11,797 nt of DNA from Pseudomonadota bacterium (GCA_023427125.1 JAEZBP010000572.1:1-11797), one strand, 5' to 3'. Positions 1-6,421 are shown, counted from the first letter of the stretch. The notes: a model not told the origin generated them from the letters alone. Numbers and translations are program-made.

Positions 1-1280
1 TCTCGGGGGTCCCGCTCGATCTGCTCGTCGCGCCGCTCCTCGCCGCGGCCGAGGCCGACCTCGCGGCCGGGCGCATTCGGCTCGCGCTGATCCGCGCGAC
101 GATCGTCGGCGAGGCGCTGCCCGAGGGGCTGCCGCTCCGGGTGCGCGCCGATGGCCTGCGGCTCCTGGCCAACCGGCGCCTCGCCGAGGAGCTCGCGCCT
201 TCACCGCTCGGCGATGTGCTCGCCCCGCTCGTGATCCAGGCCGAGCTCGATCTGCGCGCGGGCCAGCCCCAGATCGCGCTGCCCCGCCTCGACTTCGCGC
301 TCGCTCGCCTCCCCGCCGCGTCGCCGCTCGCCGCTCGCGCACATCAGCTGCGGCAGGTCGCGGTCTCGTCGATGGGCGCGCCGCCCTTGCCTCCGCCGCA
401 GCCCGCCTCCGCGCTCACGCCTCCGCCGAGCGCTCCCGAGCCGCCGAGCGATGGCCATCGAGGCACCGCGGAGGCCGTCGAGCTCTACATCACCGCGGGC
501 GCGTTCGGCGCGCTCACCGGCGGGTACATCCCGTTCATGGCGTCCCAGGACACCGCCGGCGGCGCGACGTACATCCTCACGACGGTCGCGGGCGCGGGGC
601 TCCTCGCGGTGGGCGTGCTGAGCCTCGATCTCACGTCGCGCATCCCGAGCGGCGTGCCCCCCACGATCAGCTCGTCGATCCGCTTCGGGTTCGCTCACGG
701 CCTGCTCGCGTGGGGCTTGTACGAGAGCAGCTCGTTCTCGGTCGGCGAGCCTGACGTCATCTTCAGCCTGGTGTGGGGCGGCACCCTCGCTGGCGGGCTG
801 CTCGGCGCGGCGGTGGGCTTCGGGCTCACGCCGAGCGTGGACGAGGCGCGCCTCGTGGAGTCGACCGGCCTCTGGGGCGCGGGGCTCGGCACGTACATCG
901 CGATGATGACCGGGTACCGCGACGGGACGACCGGCCTCGGCCTCATGCTGGGCGGGATGGACGCCGGCCTCCTGGTCGGCGTGCTGTTGGCGGCCCTCGA
1001 CATCGTGCCGCCGGTGCGCCGCACGCTCGCGCTCGACCTCGGGTTCCTCGTCGGCTCCGGCGTCGGCGCGCTTCTGCCCGGCTTCTACTACGCGTCCACG
1101 GGGCTGCCGCTCGAGATGGAGCCGATCGGCGTCGGGATGGCGCTCGGGGCGATCGGCGGCTGGGTGCTCGCGTACTTCCTGACGGAGGATGCCGGCGCGC
1201 CGGACGTGGGCGAGCGCGTCTCGCTCGGCATCGCGCCGGTCGAGGGCGGCGCCACCCTCGCGGTGAGCGGCGTGCTCTGA
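1..1280 (+). CDS. Helical-repeat plus multi-pass membrane protein, 5' end outside window
   Basis: The reading frame is open from position 3 to the TGA at 1280 with no stop, so the GTG at 141 is almost certainly internal and the gene begins before the window. I do not recognise a named family. The first ~115 visible residues are Ala/Leu-rich helices and contain two related units about 64 residues apart, each with an L-x-A-P-L core followed by A-E-x-D-L-x-A-G. This suggests a TPR-like or other alpha-solenoid region. A Pro-rich linker follows (codons encoded near 375-450). The C-terminal ~270 residues form roughly seven or eight Gly/Ala-rich hydrophobic segments, including GGTLAGGLLGAAVGFGL and GLMLGGMDAGLLVGVLLAA. 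The hydrophobic segments place the C-terminal half in a membrane, while the side on which the helical domain lies is unknown. The protein ends in a short polar tail. Function unknown. Confidence 0.8.
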   Translation, partial: SGVPLDLLVAPLLAAAEADLAAGRIRLALIRATIVGEALPEGLPLRVRADGLRLLANRRLAEELAPSPLGDVLAPLVIQAELDLRAGQPQIALPRLDFALARLPAASPLAARAHQLRQVAVSSMGAPPLPPPQPASALTPPPSAPEPPSDGHRGTAEAVELYITAGAFGALTGGYIPFMASQDTAGGATYILTTVAGAGLLAVGVLSLDLTSRIPSGVPPTISSSIRFGFAHGLLAWGLYESSSFSVGEPDVIFSLVWGGTLAGGLLGAAVGFGLTPSVDEARLVESTGLWGAGLGTYIAMMTGYRDGTTGLGLMLGGMDAGLLVGVLLAALDIVPPVRRTLALDLGFLVGSGVGALLPGFYYASTGLPLEMEPIGVGMALGAIGGWVLAYFLTEDAGAPDVGERVSLGIAPVEGGATLAVSGVL

Positions 1281-1335
1281 CGATCCGACACGCTCCGACG
1301 AGGCAGCCGCGTGTCTTCGCGGCGGTCGCGTTTCC

Positions 1336-1428
1336 GTCACGGTGTCGAGAGACCGCCGGCCGGTGACGCGGTTGGCGCCGAGCGCTTGCGAAGCACGCCC
1401 CCGCGAGCGCGGAGCGCGAGCCAGAGTA
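1336..1428 (+). repeat. Intergenic direct repeat family A, copy 1
   Basis: This is the upstream copy of a direct repeat. It shares an exact 15-base block (ggtgtcgagagaccg, 1341-1355) with copy 2. Its last 47 bases (1382-1428) match copy 2 at 46 positions. The 5' part contains an imperfect inverted repeat (gtcac at the start, gtgac near 1362-1366). The tail, ending in ccagagta, is rich in gcgagcgcgg-type sequence. Confidence 0.85.
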
Positions 1429-1466
1429 GGAGGGCGAGGCCGCGAGGCGCCGCGCGCTCCGTGCAG

Positions 1467-1561
1467 GTCACCGGTGTCGAGAGACCGCTTGCCGGTGATG
1501 CGGGTGCCGCCGGGGCGCTTGCGAAGCACGCCCCAGCGAGCGCGGAGCGCGAGCCAGAGTA
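1467..1561 (+). repeat. Intergenic direct repeat family A, copy 2
   Basis: This is the downstream copy of the direct repeat, offset 131-133 bases from copy 1 with two single-base length differences. The inverted repeat at its head is perfect here: tcaccgg (1468-1474) pairs with ccggtga (1492-1498) across a 17-base loop. The copy ends at the base just before the ttgtgc hexamer of the candidate promoter. Conservation of the head symmetry despite base changes suggests that structure matters. Confidence 0.85.
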
Positions 1562-1562
1562 A

Positions 1563-1598
1563 TTGTGCCCGCGAGCATGGGTCGCTATATGGCCCACA
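1563..1598 (+). promoter_or_regulatory. Candidate sigma-70-like promoter, possibly leaderless, for the M3 peptidase gene
   Basis: A ttgtgc hexamer (1563-1568) and a tatatg hexamer (1586-1591) are separated by exactly 17 bases. The -10-like element lies 6 bases before the ATG at 1598. Transcription would therefore be predicted to start at or next to the A of the start codon, giving a leaderless mRNA. The absence of any purine-rich Shine-Dalgarno sequence before 1598 fits this. The hexamers match consensus at only 3/6 and 4/6 positions, but AT-rich hexamers are scarce in this DNA. Confidence 0.35.
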
Positions 1599-3634
1599 TG
1601 AGCGACAACCCCCTCGTCGGCCTCGGCTACGACATCCCCTTCGATCGTATCGGCGCCGAGCACGTCGAGCCTGCGGCAGAGGTGCTCATCGCCCGCGCGA
1701 AGGCGAGCCTCTCGGCGATCGGGAGCGACACGTCGCCGCCGACCTACGCGAACACGCTCGGCGCGCTCGAGGAAGCGACCGATCCGCTCGAGCGCGCGAT
1801 GAGCGTGGTCGGCCACCTCGAGGGCGTCGCGACCACCGACGCGCTGCGCGCCGCCTACAACGAGGTCCGGCCCAAGGTGAGCGAGCTCTACTCGTCGATC
1901 CCGCTCGATGAGAAGCTCTACGCCCGGCTCGCCGCGTTCGCGGAGACGGCCGAGGCGAAGGCGCTCTCGCCGACCAAGGCGCGCTTCCTCGAGAAGACGC
2001 TGCGCGAGTTCCGGCGCCACGGCGCGGAGCTCGACGAGGAGGGCAAGGCGAAGCTGCGCGAGATCGACGTGGAGCTCGCGAAGCTCACCACGCGCTTCTC
2101 GCAGAACGTCCTCGACGAGACCAACGCGTTCGAGCTCGTGATCACCGACGAGGCGAAGCTCGCAGGCTTGCCCGAGAGCGCGCGCCGGGCCGCGCGCGCG
2201 TCGGCGGCGGAGAAGGGCAAGGAGGGCTACCGCTTCTCGCTCCACGCGCCGAGCTTGATCGCGCTGCTCACCTACCTCGACGACGCGTCGATCCGCGAGA
2301 CGGTGTGGCGCGCCTACAACGCGCGGGCGAGCGCGGGCGAGCGCGACAACCGGCCCCTCATCGCGCGCATCCTCGAGCTGCGCCACGAGAAGGCGGCGCT
2401 GCTCGGCTACGCGGACTTCGCGGACTTCGTGCTCGAGGAGCGCATGGCCAAGCACGGGAGGGACGCGCAGGCCTTCGTGCGCGATCTGACCGAGCGCACC
2501 CGCGCGTTCTTCGAGAAGGAGAACGCGGACCTGAGCGCGTTCCGCCGCGAGCTCGAGGGATCGAGCGCGGCCGAGATCCAGCCGTGGGACGCGGGGTACT
2601 ACGCGGAGAAGCTCCGCCGGGCGCGCTTCGACTTCGACGACGAGGAGCTCCGGCCCTACTTCCCGGTCGATCGGGTGCTCGGGGGGCTCTTCACGGTCGT
2701 CGAGCGGCTCTACGGCGTGAAGGTCGAGGCGCGGAGCGACGCGGCGGTGTGGCACCCGTCGGTGCGCTGCTATCGCATCACCGACGGCGAGCGGCAGCTC
2801 GGCGGCTTCTACGTCGATCTCTTCCCGCGTGACAGCAAGCGCGGCGGCGCGTGGATGAGCTCGTTCGTGACGGGCGGGCCGACCGAGGAGGGCACCTTCG
2901 CGCCGCACCTCGGGCTCTTCTGCGCGAACGTCACCCCGCCGGTCGACGACGAGCCGGCGCTGCTCACCCATCAAGAGGTGGAGACGCTCTTCCACGAGTT
3001 CGGCCACCTCATGCACCACTGCCTGAGCGAGGTGGAGGTCAAGAGCCTCGCGGGCACCGCCGTCGCGTGGGACTTCGTCGAGCTGCCCTCGCAGATCATG
3101 GAGAACTGGACCTGGGAGCGGGAGGCGCTCGATCTCTTCGCGCGCCACTACGAGAGCGGGGAGACCATCCCGCGCGCGCTCCTCGAGAAGATGCAGCGAG
3201 CGCGGACCTTCCGCGCGGCGAGCGCGATGATGCGGCAGCTCGGCTTCGCCCACACCGACCTCGCGCTCCACGTCGAGTACGACCCCGCGCGCGACGGCGA
3301 TCCGGTCGCGTACGCCCGCGCGCGGATGCAGCCCTTCAACCCGACGCCGCTCCCGGCCGACTACGCGATGATCTGCGGCTTCACGCACCTCTTCGCGTCG
3401 CCGGTCGGCTATGCGGCCGGCTACTACTCCTACAAGTGGGCGGAGGTCCTCGACGCCGACGCGTTCACGCGCTTTCAGGAGCGCGGCGTCTTCAGCCCCG
3501 AGGTGGGCGGCGAGCTCCGAAGCAAGATCCTCGCGCGCGGCGACAGCGCCGAGCCGGAGGCGCTCTTCCGCGACTTCATGGGCCGCCCCCCGCGCGTCGA
3601 CGCGCTCCTCGAGCGCTCCGGGCTCGCGGCCTGA
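1598..3634 (+). CDS. prlC: M3A-family zinc oligopeptidase, oligopeptidase A type
   Basis: This is a cytoplasmic metallopeptidase that degrades short peptides, for example cleaved signal peptides and proteasome-type products. From the ATG at 1598 it is 678 residues, the usual length for OpdA/Dcp. The zinc motif HEFGH is at residues 466-470 (ligands H466 and H470, catalytic E467). The third ligand is E495 in FVELPSQIMENW, 29 residues downstream, as in thimet oligopeptidase. The C-terminal block GYAAGYYSYKWAEVLDADAF is the substrate-binding signature of M3A enzymes. The context around VELPSQ and the H-Y-E-S-G-E block resembles OpdA/PrlC more than Dcp. The N-terminus (NPL..., then PFDRI..EHVEPA) matches the family from residue 3, which favours 1598 over the in-frame GTG at 1565 or ATGs at 1577 and 1589. 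No signal peptide is seen. The gene is single, with GNAT convergent downstream. Confidence 0.95.
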   Translation: MSDNPLVGLGYDIPFDRIGAEHVEPAAEVLIARAKASLSAIGSDTSPPTYANTLGALEEATDPLERAMSVVGHLEGVATTDALRAAYNEVRPKVSELYSSIPLDEKLYARLAAFAETAEAKALSPTKARFLEKTLREFRRHGAELDEEGKAKLREIDVELAKLTTRFSQNVLDETNAFELVITDEAKLAGLPESARRAARASAAEKGKEGYRFSLHAPSLIALLTYLDDASIRETVWRAYNARASAGERDNRPLIARILELRHEKAALLGYADFADFVLEERMAKHGRDAQAFVRDLTERTRAFFEKENADLSAFRRELEGSSAAEIQPWDAGYYAEKLRRARFDFDDEELRPYFPVDRVLGGLFTVVERLYGVKVEARSDAAVWHPSVRCYRITDGERQLGGFYVDLFPRDSKRGGAWMSSFVTGGPTEEGTFAPHLGLFCANVTPPVDDEPALLTHQEVETLFHEFGHLMHHCLSEVEVKSLAGTAVAWDFVELPSQIMENWTWEREALDLFARHYESGETIPRALLEKMQRARTFRAASAMMRQLGFAHTDLALHVEYDPARDGDPVAYARARMQPFNPTPLPADYAMICGFTHLFASPVGYAAGYYSYKWAEVLDADAFTRFQERGVFSPEVGGELRSKILARGDSAEPEALFRDFMGRPPRVDALLERSGLAA

Positions 3635-3637
3635 CTG

Positions 3638-3751
3638 GAGTTGCTGGCGCGCGCCGTCCGCGCGCGCGGGCCGAGCCCCGCGTCAGTCCCGACCGGTCAG
3701 CGCTTCCGTCCCCGGTGTCCCGCGAGCGCGTAGCGCTCCGCTCGGCGTTCC
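3638..3751 (+). repeat. Intergenic repeat family B, copy 1, after the M3 peptidase stop
   Basis: This ~114-base element begins 4 bases after the peptidase stop codon and fills the convergent gap before the acetyltransferase gene. It aligns from end to end, with gaps, to 8061-8170. Exact shared blocks include tccccggtgtcc (3709-3720) and cgctccgctcggc (3734-3746). It opens with a 7-bp perfect hairpin, gcgcgcg (3647-3653) against cgcgcgc (3659-3665) with loop ccgtc. No T-run follows, so this is not a standard intrinsic terminator. Confidence 0.8.
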
Positions 3752-3761
3752 GAGGGCGTCT

Positions 3762-4235
3762 TCATTCAGCGGCCAGCGCGCGGAGCGGCGCGTCGCTGAG
3801 CCGCCAGGTGGTCCATTCGTCGAGCGCGCTGGCGCCGAGCCCGCGATAGAAGCGCATCGCGAGCTCGTTCCAGTCGAGCACCGCCCACTCGAGCCGCGCG
3901 CATCCGCGCTCGACGGCCACGGCGGCCAGTCGCGAGAGCAGCGCTCGACCCACGCCCCGCTGGCGTGCGCTCGGCGTCACCCAGAGATCTTCGAGGTGGA
4001 TCCCGCGCCGCGCGCGCCAGGTCGAGTAGGTGCCGAAGAAGAGCGCGAAGCCGACCGGCTCGCCCTCGAGCTCGGCGATCAGGCACTCGAAGGGCGGAGG
4101 ATCCTCGGCGAGCTGCCCGGCGAGGACCTCGGCGGTGGCCTCGACCGCGTCCGGCTCGCGCTCGTAGGTCGCGAGCTCGCGGATGAAGCGCAGGATCGTC
4201 TCGGCGTCGCGCGGCGTGGCAAAGCGAATGCGCAT
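3762..4235 (-). CDS. GNAT acetyltransferase, spermidine/spermine (thialysine) N-acetyltransferase-like
   Basis: This 157-residue single-domain GNAT protein transfers an acetyl group from acetyl-CoA to an amine. The acetyl-CoA pyrophosphate loop is R-Q-R-G-V-G-R-A at 91-98. The core is typical of the SSAT/diamine acetyltransferase branch: FFGTYSTW at 67-73, then IHLEDLWV at 79-86. It is followed by GCARLEWAVLDWN (111-123), a conserved Tyr at 130 (probable general acid) and LGASALDEWTTWRL. These motifs support an SSAT-like call, but bacterial members acetylate varied substrates (polyamines, thialysine, amino acids), so the exact substrate is unknown. The start is the ATG at 4235. No good Shine-Dalgarno is visible. 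The gene is convergent with the peptidase gene and co-directional with the upstream Roadblock-like gene, 116 bases away with a strong inverted repeat between them. Confidence 0.9.
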   Translation of the reverse strand: MRIRFATPRDAETILRFIRELATYEREPDAVEATAEVLAGQLAEDPPPFECLIAELEGEPVGFALFFGTYSTWRARRGIHLEDLWVTPSARQRGVGRALLSRLAAVAVERGCARLEWAVLDWNELAMRFYRGLGASALDEWTTWRLSDAPLRALAAE

Positions 4236-4288
4236 CGACCGCAGGGTACCCGTCGATCACATTGGTCGCTCCGCTATGTGAGGGCATC

Positions 4289-4318
4289 CCGACACCTGCG
4301 AACGGCAGCAGGTGTCGG
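4289..4318. repeat. Perfect 11-bp inverted repeat between two minus-strand genes
   Basis: The arm ccgacacctgc (4289-4299) is the exact reverse complement of gcaggtgtcgg (4308-4318), with an 8-base loop, gaacggca. It lies 34 bases beyond the stop of the Roadblock-like gene and 54 bases before the start of the acetyltransferase gene, both on the minus strand. No T-run follows on either strand. It may be a Rho-type or structural 3' end, or an operator. The sequence does not decide. Confidence 0.7.
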
Positions 4319-4351
4319 CCTACCGTCACTTCGCTGCGCTCTTGGTCGTGA

Positions 4352-4723
4352 TCAATTCGCGGACAGGATCCGATGCACGCCGCGCATCGAGTGCGAGAGC
4401 AGCGCGTCGCGCGCGACGCCGCCGCCGACCGACGCGAGGTAGAGCGGCTGGCCGTGCACGTGGACGATGCGCACCGCGACCTCGGCCCCGCGCAGGAGCG
4501 GAGGCAGCGGCATGCCGAGCGCGCTCCGCACCATCAGCGGCGCGATCGCGGCGAGCTCGCGGCAGACCGCGGCGTCGCCGCAGGCGGAGAGCACGAGGCC
4601 GTCGTCGTCCGAGAGCACCAGCGCCTCGAGCCGCGCTCGGTCGCGCACGTGCTCGAGCTGAAAGCCGAGGGCGAGCTCACGGTGAGTGCTGCGGCGGCTG
4701 CGCCGCTCTTCGAGGGGGTACAT
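4352..4723 (-). CDS. Small Roadblock/LC7-like protein, hypothetical
   Basis: The product is 123 residues with no signal peptide or membrane helix. Predicted element order from residue ~25 is helix, two strands (ALVLSDDDGLVLSACG), helix (CRELAAIAPLMVRSAL), strands (AEVAVRIVHVHGQPLYLASVG) and a final helix (ARDALLSHSMRGVHRIL). This is the order of the Roadblock/LC7 (MglB-like) fold, and the D-x-D-G-L-x-x-S turn is common in that family. In bacteria such proteins often form dimers that regulate small Ras-like GTPases or other NTPases. No GTPase gene is adjacent here. The divergent neighbour is an ArsA-like ATPase, 94 bases away. The start is the ATG at 4723, preceded by GGAG with 7-base spacing. 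An in-frame extension up to 5098 is antisense to the ATPase gene and is not used. The fold assignment is inferred from pattern only. Confidence 0.7.
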   Translation of the reverse strand: MYPLEERRSRRSTHRELALGFQLEHVRDRARLEALVLSDDDGLVLSACGDAAVCRELAAIAPLMVRSALGMPLPPLLRGAEVAVRIVHVHGQPLYLASVGGGVARDALLSHSMRGVHRILSAN

Positions 4724-4750
4724 GGCAGGGCTCCGGTAGCAGGTGTGTGT

Positions 4751-4768
4751 CGGTGTAGGTGCACACCG
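4751..4768. promoter_or_regulatory. Short inverted repeat in the divergent promoter region
   Basis: The arms cggtgt (4751-4756) and acaccg (4763-4768) are perfectly complementary across 6 bases, inside a GT-rich tract between the divergent Roadblock-like and ATPase genes. The position would suit an operator controlling both. The arms are short enough to arise by chance, so this is a weak call. Confidence 0.25.
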
Positions 4769-4801
4769 TACCAATGAGCTCCCAGCGGACCAAGAAAGCG
4801 T

Positions 4802-4817
4802 GCTACACAGCCGGGCC
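4802..4817 (+). promoter_or_regulatory. Candidate extended -10 element for the ArsA-like ATPase gene
   Basis: The sequence tgctacaca (4802-4810) resembles an extended -10 (TG, one base, then a TA-starting hexamer). It ends 7 to 8 bases before the GTG at 4818, so transcription could start very near the start codon. There is no recognisable -35 and no Shine-Dalgarno. Weak but consistent with the arrangement at the peptidase gene. Confidence 0.25.
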
Positions 4818-5981
4818 GTGAGCTTGAACGACCTCCTCTCCTCCCATCGCGTCGTGGTCTGCGTGGGCTGCGGAGGCGTCGGCAAGACGACCACCGCCGC
4901 CTCGCTCGCCGTCAGCGCGGCGATGGCCGGGCGGCGCGTGCTCTGCCTGACGATCGATCCGGCGAAGCGCCTCGCCAACAGCCTCGGTCTCGCGCAGATG
5001 ACCACCGAGGAGCAGGTCGTGCCGGCCGAGCTCTTCACCAGGCAGGGCCTCGCGCTGCGCGGCAGCCTGTCGGCGATGATGCTCGACACCAAGCGCACCT
5101 TCGACGAGCTGGTGACGCGCTACGCGTCGAGCCCCGAGGCCGGCAGGCGCATCCTCGACAACAAGGTCTACCAGTATCTGAGCACCTCGCTCGCGGGCAC
5201 CCAGGAGTACATGGCGATGGAGAAGCTCCACGCCGTGCGCGAGGACGGCCGCTACGATCTCATCGTGCTCGACACGCCGCCGACCTCGAACGCGCTCGAC
5301 TTCCTCGACGCCCCCGAGCGGCTCGCCGGCCTGGTCGACTCCCCGGCGATGCGCTGGTTCATTCAAGCGTTCGAGGGAGCGGGCAAGTTCTCGTTCAACC
5401 TCGTCGGCAAGGGCGCGGCGTTCCTCTTGCGGGGCCTCTCGCGCTTCACCGGCGCGGGCTTCCTCGAGGTCGTCGCGCAGTTCGTGACCGACTTCAACGA
5501 TCTCTTCGGCGGCTTCCGCGAGCGCGCGCGCCAGGTGGCCGAGGCGCTGCGCGGGCCCGACGTCGCGTTCGTGATCGTGACGAGCCCGAACCCGCTCGCG
5601 ATCGAGGAGGCCATCTTCTTCGCGCGCCGCCTCGAGGAGGCGGGCATGCGTCGCGACGCCTTCGTGATCAACGGCGTTCGTCCGCTCTTCGCGGAGCCCT
5701 CGCTCGGCGATCACGAGCTCAGCCGGGAGATCGGCCCGCACCTGCCGGAGGGCGTCGACGCCGAGCGTGTGGTCTCGCGCATGCGCCGAGCGCTCGACGA
5801 CGCTCGTATTCGCGCGATCGCGGACCGGCTCGAGGCCGACCGCCTGCGCCACCGCGCGGGCTCCGATCATCGCTTCGTCGAGGTGCCGGCGTTCGAGGAG
5901 GACGTGCACGATCTGGCCGCCCTGGCGGAGGTCGCTGCGTACCTCACCGGGACTCGGTCGCTCGAGCCCGTGATCGCCTGA
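4818..5981 (+). CDS. ArsA/GET3-family P-loop ATPase lacking the signature lysine
   Basis: From the GTG at 4818 this is 387 residues, close to single-domain ArsA-like ATPases of actinobacteria and myxobacteria (Rv3680 type). The P-loop is G-C-G-G-V-G-K-T-T-T (residues 18-27). The LTIDPAKRLANSLGL segment follows, and the Walker B/switch is YDLIVLDTPPTSNALDFLD with D152. These are strong family marks. ArsA and GET3 use a signature lysine at the second P-loop position (G-K-G-G-V-G-K), and here that residue is Cys19, so the usual intersubunit contact to the bound nucleotide is absent. The mid-region (about 180-230) is Phe/Gly-rich and could be a hydrophobic client or membrane-facing segment. No arsenite-pump genes are nearby and it lacks the ArsA tandem duplication, so arsenite resistance is unlikely. 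The in-frame GTG at 4743 would add 25 residues unlike the family. The start at 4818 places the beta strand before the P-loop correctly. Confidence 0.9.
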   Translation: MSLNDLLSSHRVVVCVGCGGVGKTTTAASLAVSAAMAGRRVLCLTIDPAKRLANSLGLAQMTTEEQVVPAELFTRQGLALRGSLSAMMLDTKRTFDELVTRYASSPEAGRRILDNKVYQYLSTSLAGTQEYMAMEKLHAVREDGRYDLIVLDTPPTSNALDFLDAPERLAGLVDSPAMRWFIQAFEGAGKFSFNLVGKGAAFLLRGLSRFTGAGFLEVVAQFVTDFNDLFGGFRERARQVAEALRGPDVAFVIVTSPNPLAIEEAIFFARRLEEAGMRRDAFVINGVRPLFAEPSLGDHELSREIGPHLPEGVDAERVVSRMRRALDDARIRAIADRLEADRLRHRAGSDHRFVEVPAFEEDVHDLAALAEVAAYLTGTRSLEPVIA

Positions 5982-6000
5982 GGCGTCTAACTCACGTTGC

Positions 6001-6279
6001 TCAGCTCGCGGCGCGGTAGGCGTGCTGCCGTGCGCTCTCGCGGACGACGATCGAGAGGAGCTCCGCGGTGCGATCCACGACGTCGCAGAGGTCCTCTCCA
6101 TGCAACCGGAGCACGGTCGACCGACCGGGCAGCGCCGTGCGCACCTGCGCCTCGAAGCCCGACCCTCGCCGGCGCAGCATTACCCGCTCGCGCTCGAGCG
6201 AGAGCGAGCGGATCCGCGCCTCGACCGCGTTCCGGACCTCGTGCGTCGGTGAAAGGTCGCCCCAGTCGATGTCGATCAT
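6001..6279 (-). CDS. Small HPF/RaiA-like protein (putative ribosome hibernation factor family)
   Basis: The product has 92 residues from the ATG at 6279. Predicted topology is beta (MIDIDWGDL), alpha (THEVRNAVEARIRSLS), three beta strands (ERVMLRR, GFEAQVRTAL, STVLRLHGE) and alpha (DLCDVVDRTAELLSIVVRESARQ). This beta-alpha-beta-beta-beta-alpha order, and a D-L-x-x-x-V-D-R at the start of helix 2, match short HPF/RaiA (sigma-54 modulation) proteins, which bind the 30S subunit in stationary phase. The usual basic surface is present but modest, so the call is structural and tentative. The ATG at 6288 abuts the GGGAGGG sequence. The ATG at 6279 has GGAGGG about 9 bases upstream and is preferred. 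The gene is convergent with the ATPase gene, with stops 19 bases apart. A terminator-like hairpin lies in its leader. Confidence 0.65.
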   Translation of the reverse strand: MIDIDWGDLSPTHEVRNAVEARIRSLSLERERVMLRRRGSGFEAQVRTALPGRSTVLRLHGEDLCDVVDRTAELLSIVVRESARQHAYRAAS

Positions 6280-6300
6280 CTCCACCATCCCTCCCGATCG

Positions 6301-6320
6301 AAAACCCCCGCGAACGAGGG
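6301..6320 (-). terminator. Terminator-like hairpin with T4 tail in the leader of the HPF-like gene
   Basis: Read on the minus strand, ccctcg pairs with cggggg (one G-T pair) across a ttcg tetraloop, and four T follow at once (6304-6301). It sits only ~20 bases upstream of the start codon at 6279 on the same strand. It could therefore act as an attenuator or mark the 3' end of a transcript running from 6520. The T-run is short, which limits confidence. Confidence 0.35.
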
Positions 6321-6421
6321 ACAGCTAGACCCTGCCGTCCGCGGTACAAGGCCCGCCTCTCGCGAGCCTTCGGCCGGTGTTGGTCCCCGTCTCGACGTCC
6401 ACGAGATAGGGATGGGCGGGC

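Larger units (their letters stand above)
1281..1597. other. Intergenic region carrying two family A repeats and a promoter candidate
   Basis: This 317-base gap holds no convincing gene. Short frames through it have no ribosome-binding site and simply read through the repeats. It contains two direct copies of a ~95-base repeat (1336-1428 and 1467-1561) separated by a GC-rich spacer. The downstream copy abuts a candidate promoter for the peptidase gene. No T-rich terminator is visible after the stop codon at 1280. Confidence 0.7.

Noticed and set aside
1281..1597. CRISPR array
   Set aside because: Only two repeat copies, ~95 bases long with a ~38-base spacer and internal length changes. There are no short regular units and no cas genes.
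1337..3388. A 683-codon open frame on the minus strand antisense to the M3 peptidase gene
   Set aside because: It is Arg/Glu/Ala-rich low-complexity translation of high-GC antisense DNA, without family motifs or a ribosome site. The plus strand carries an unmistakable zinc peptidase.
3647..3665. Intrinsic terminator after the M3 peptidase gene
   Set aside because: The hairpin is good, but no T-run follows on the plus strand, so it is recorded as part of repeat family B instead.
4818..5981. Arsenite-pump ATPase (arsA)
   Set aside because: A single nucleotide domain, no arsenite-binding cysteine cluster recognised, no arsB/arsD/arsR neighbours, and a missing signature lysine.
4803..6101. A 432-codon minus-strand frame opposite the ArsA-like ATPase
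   Set aside because: Its composition is that of reversed Ala/Arg codons, with no motif. The P-loop and Walker B on the plus strand settle the coding strand.
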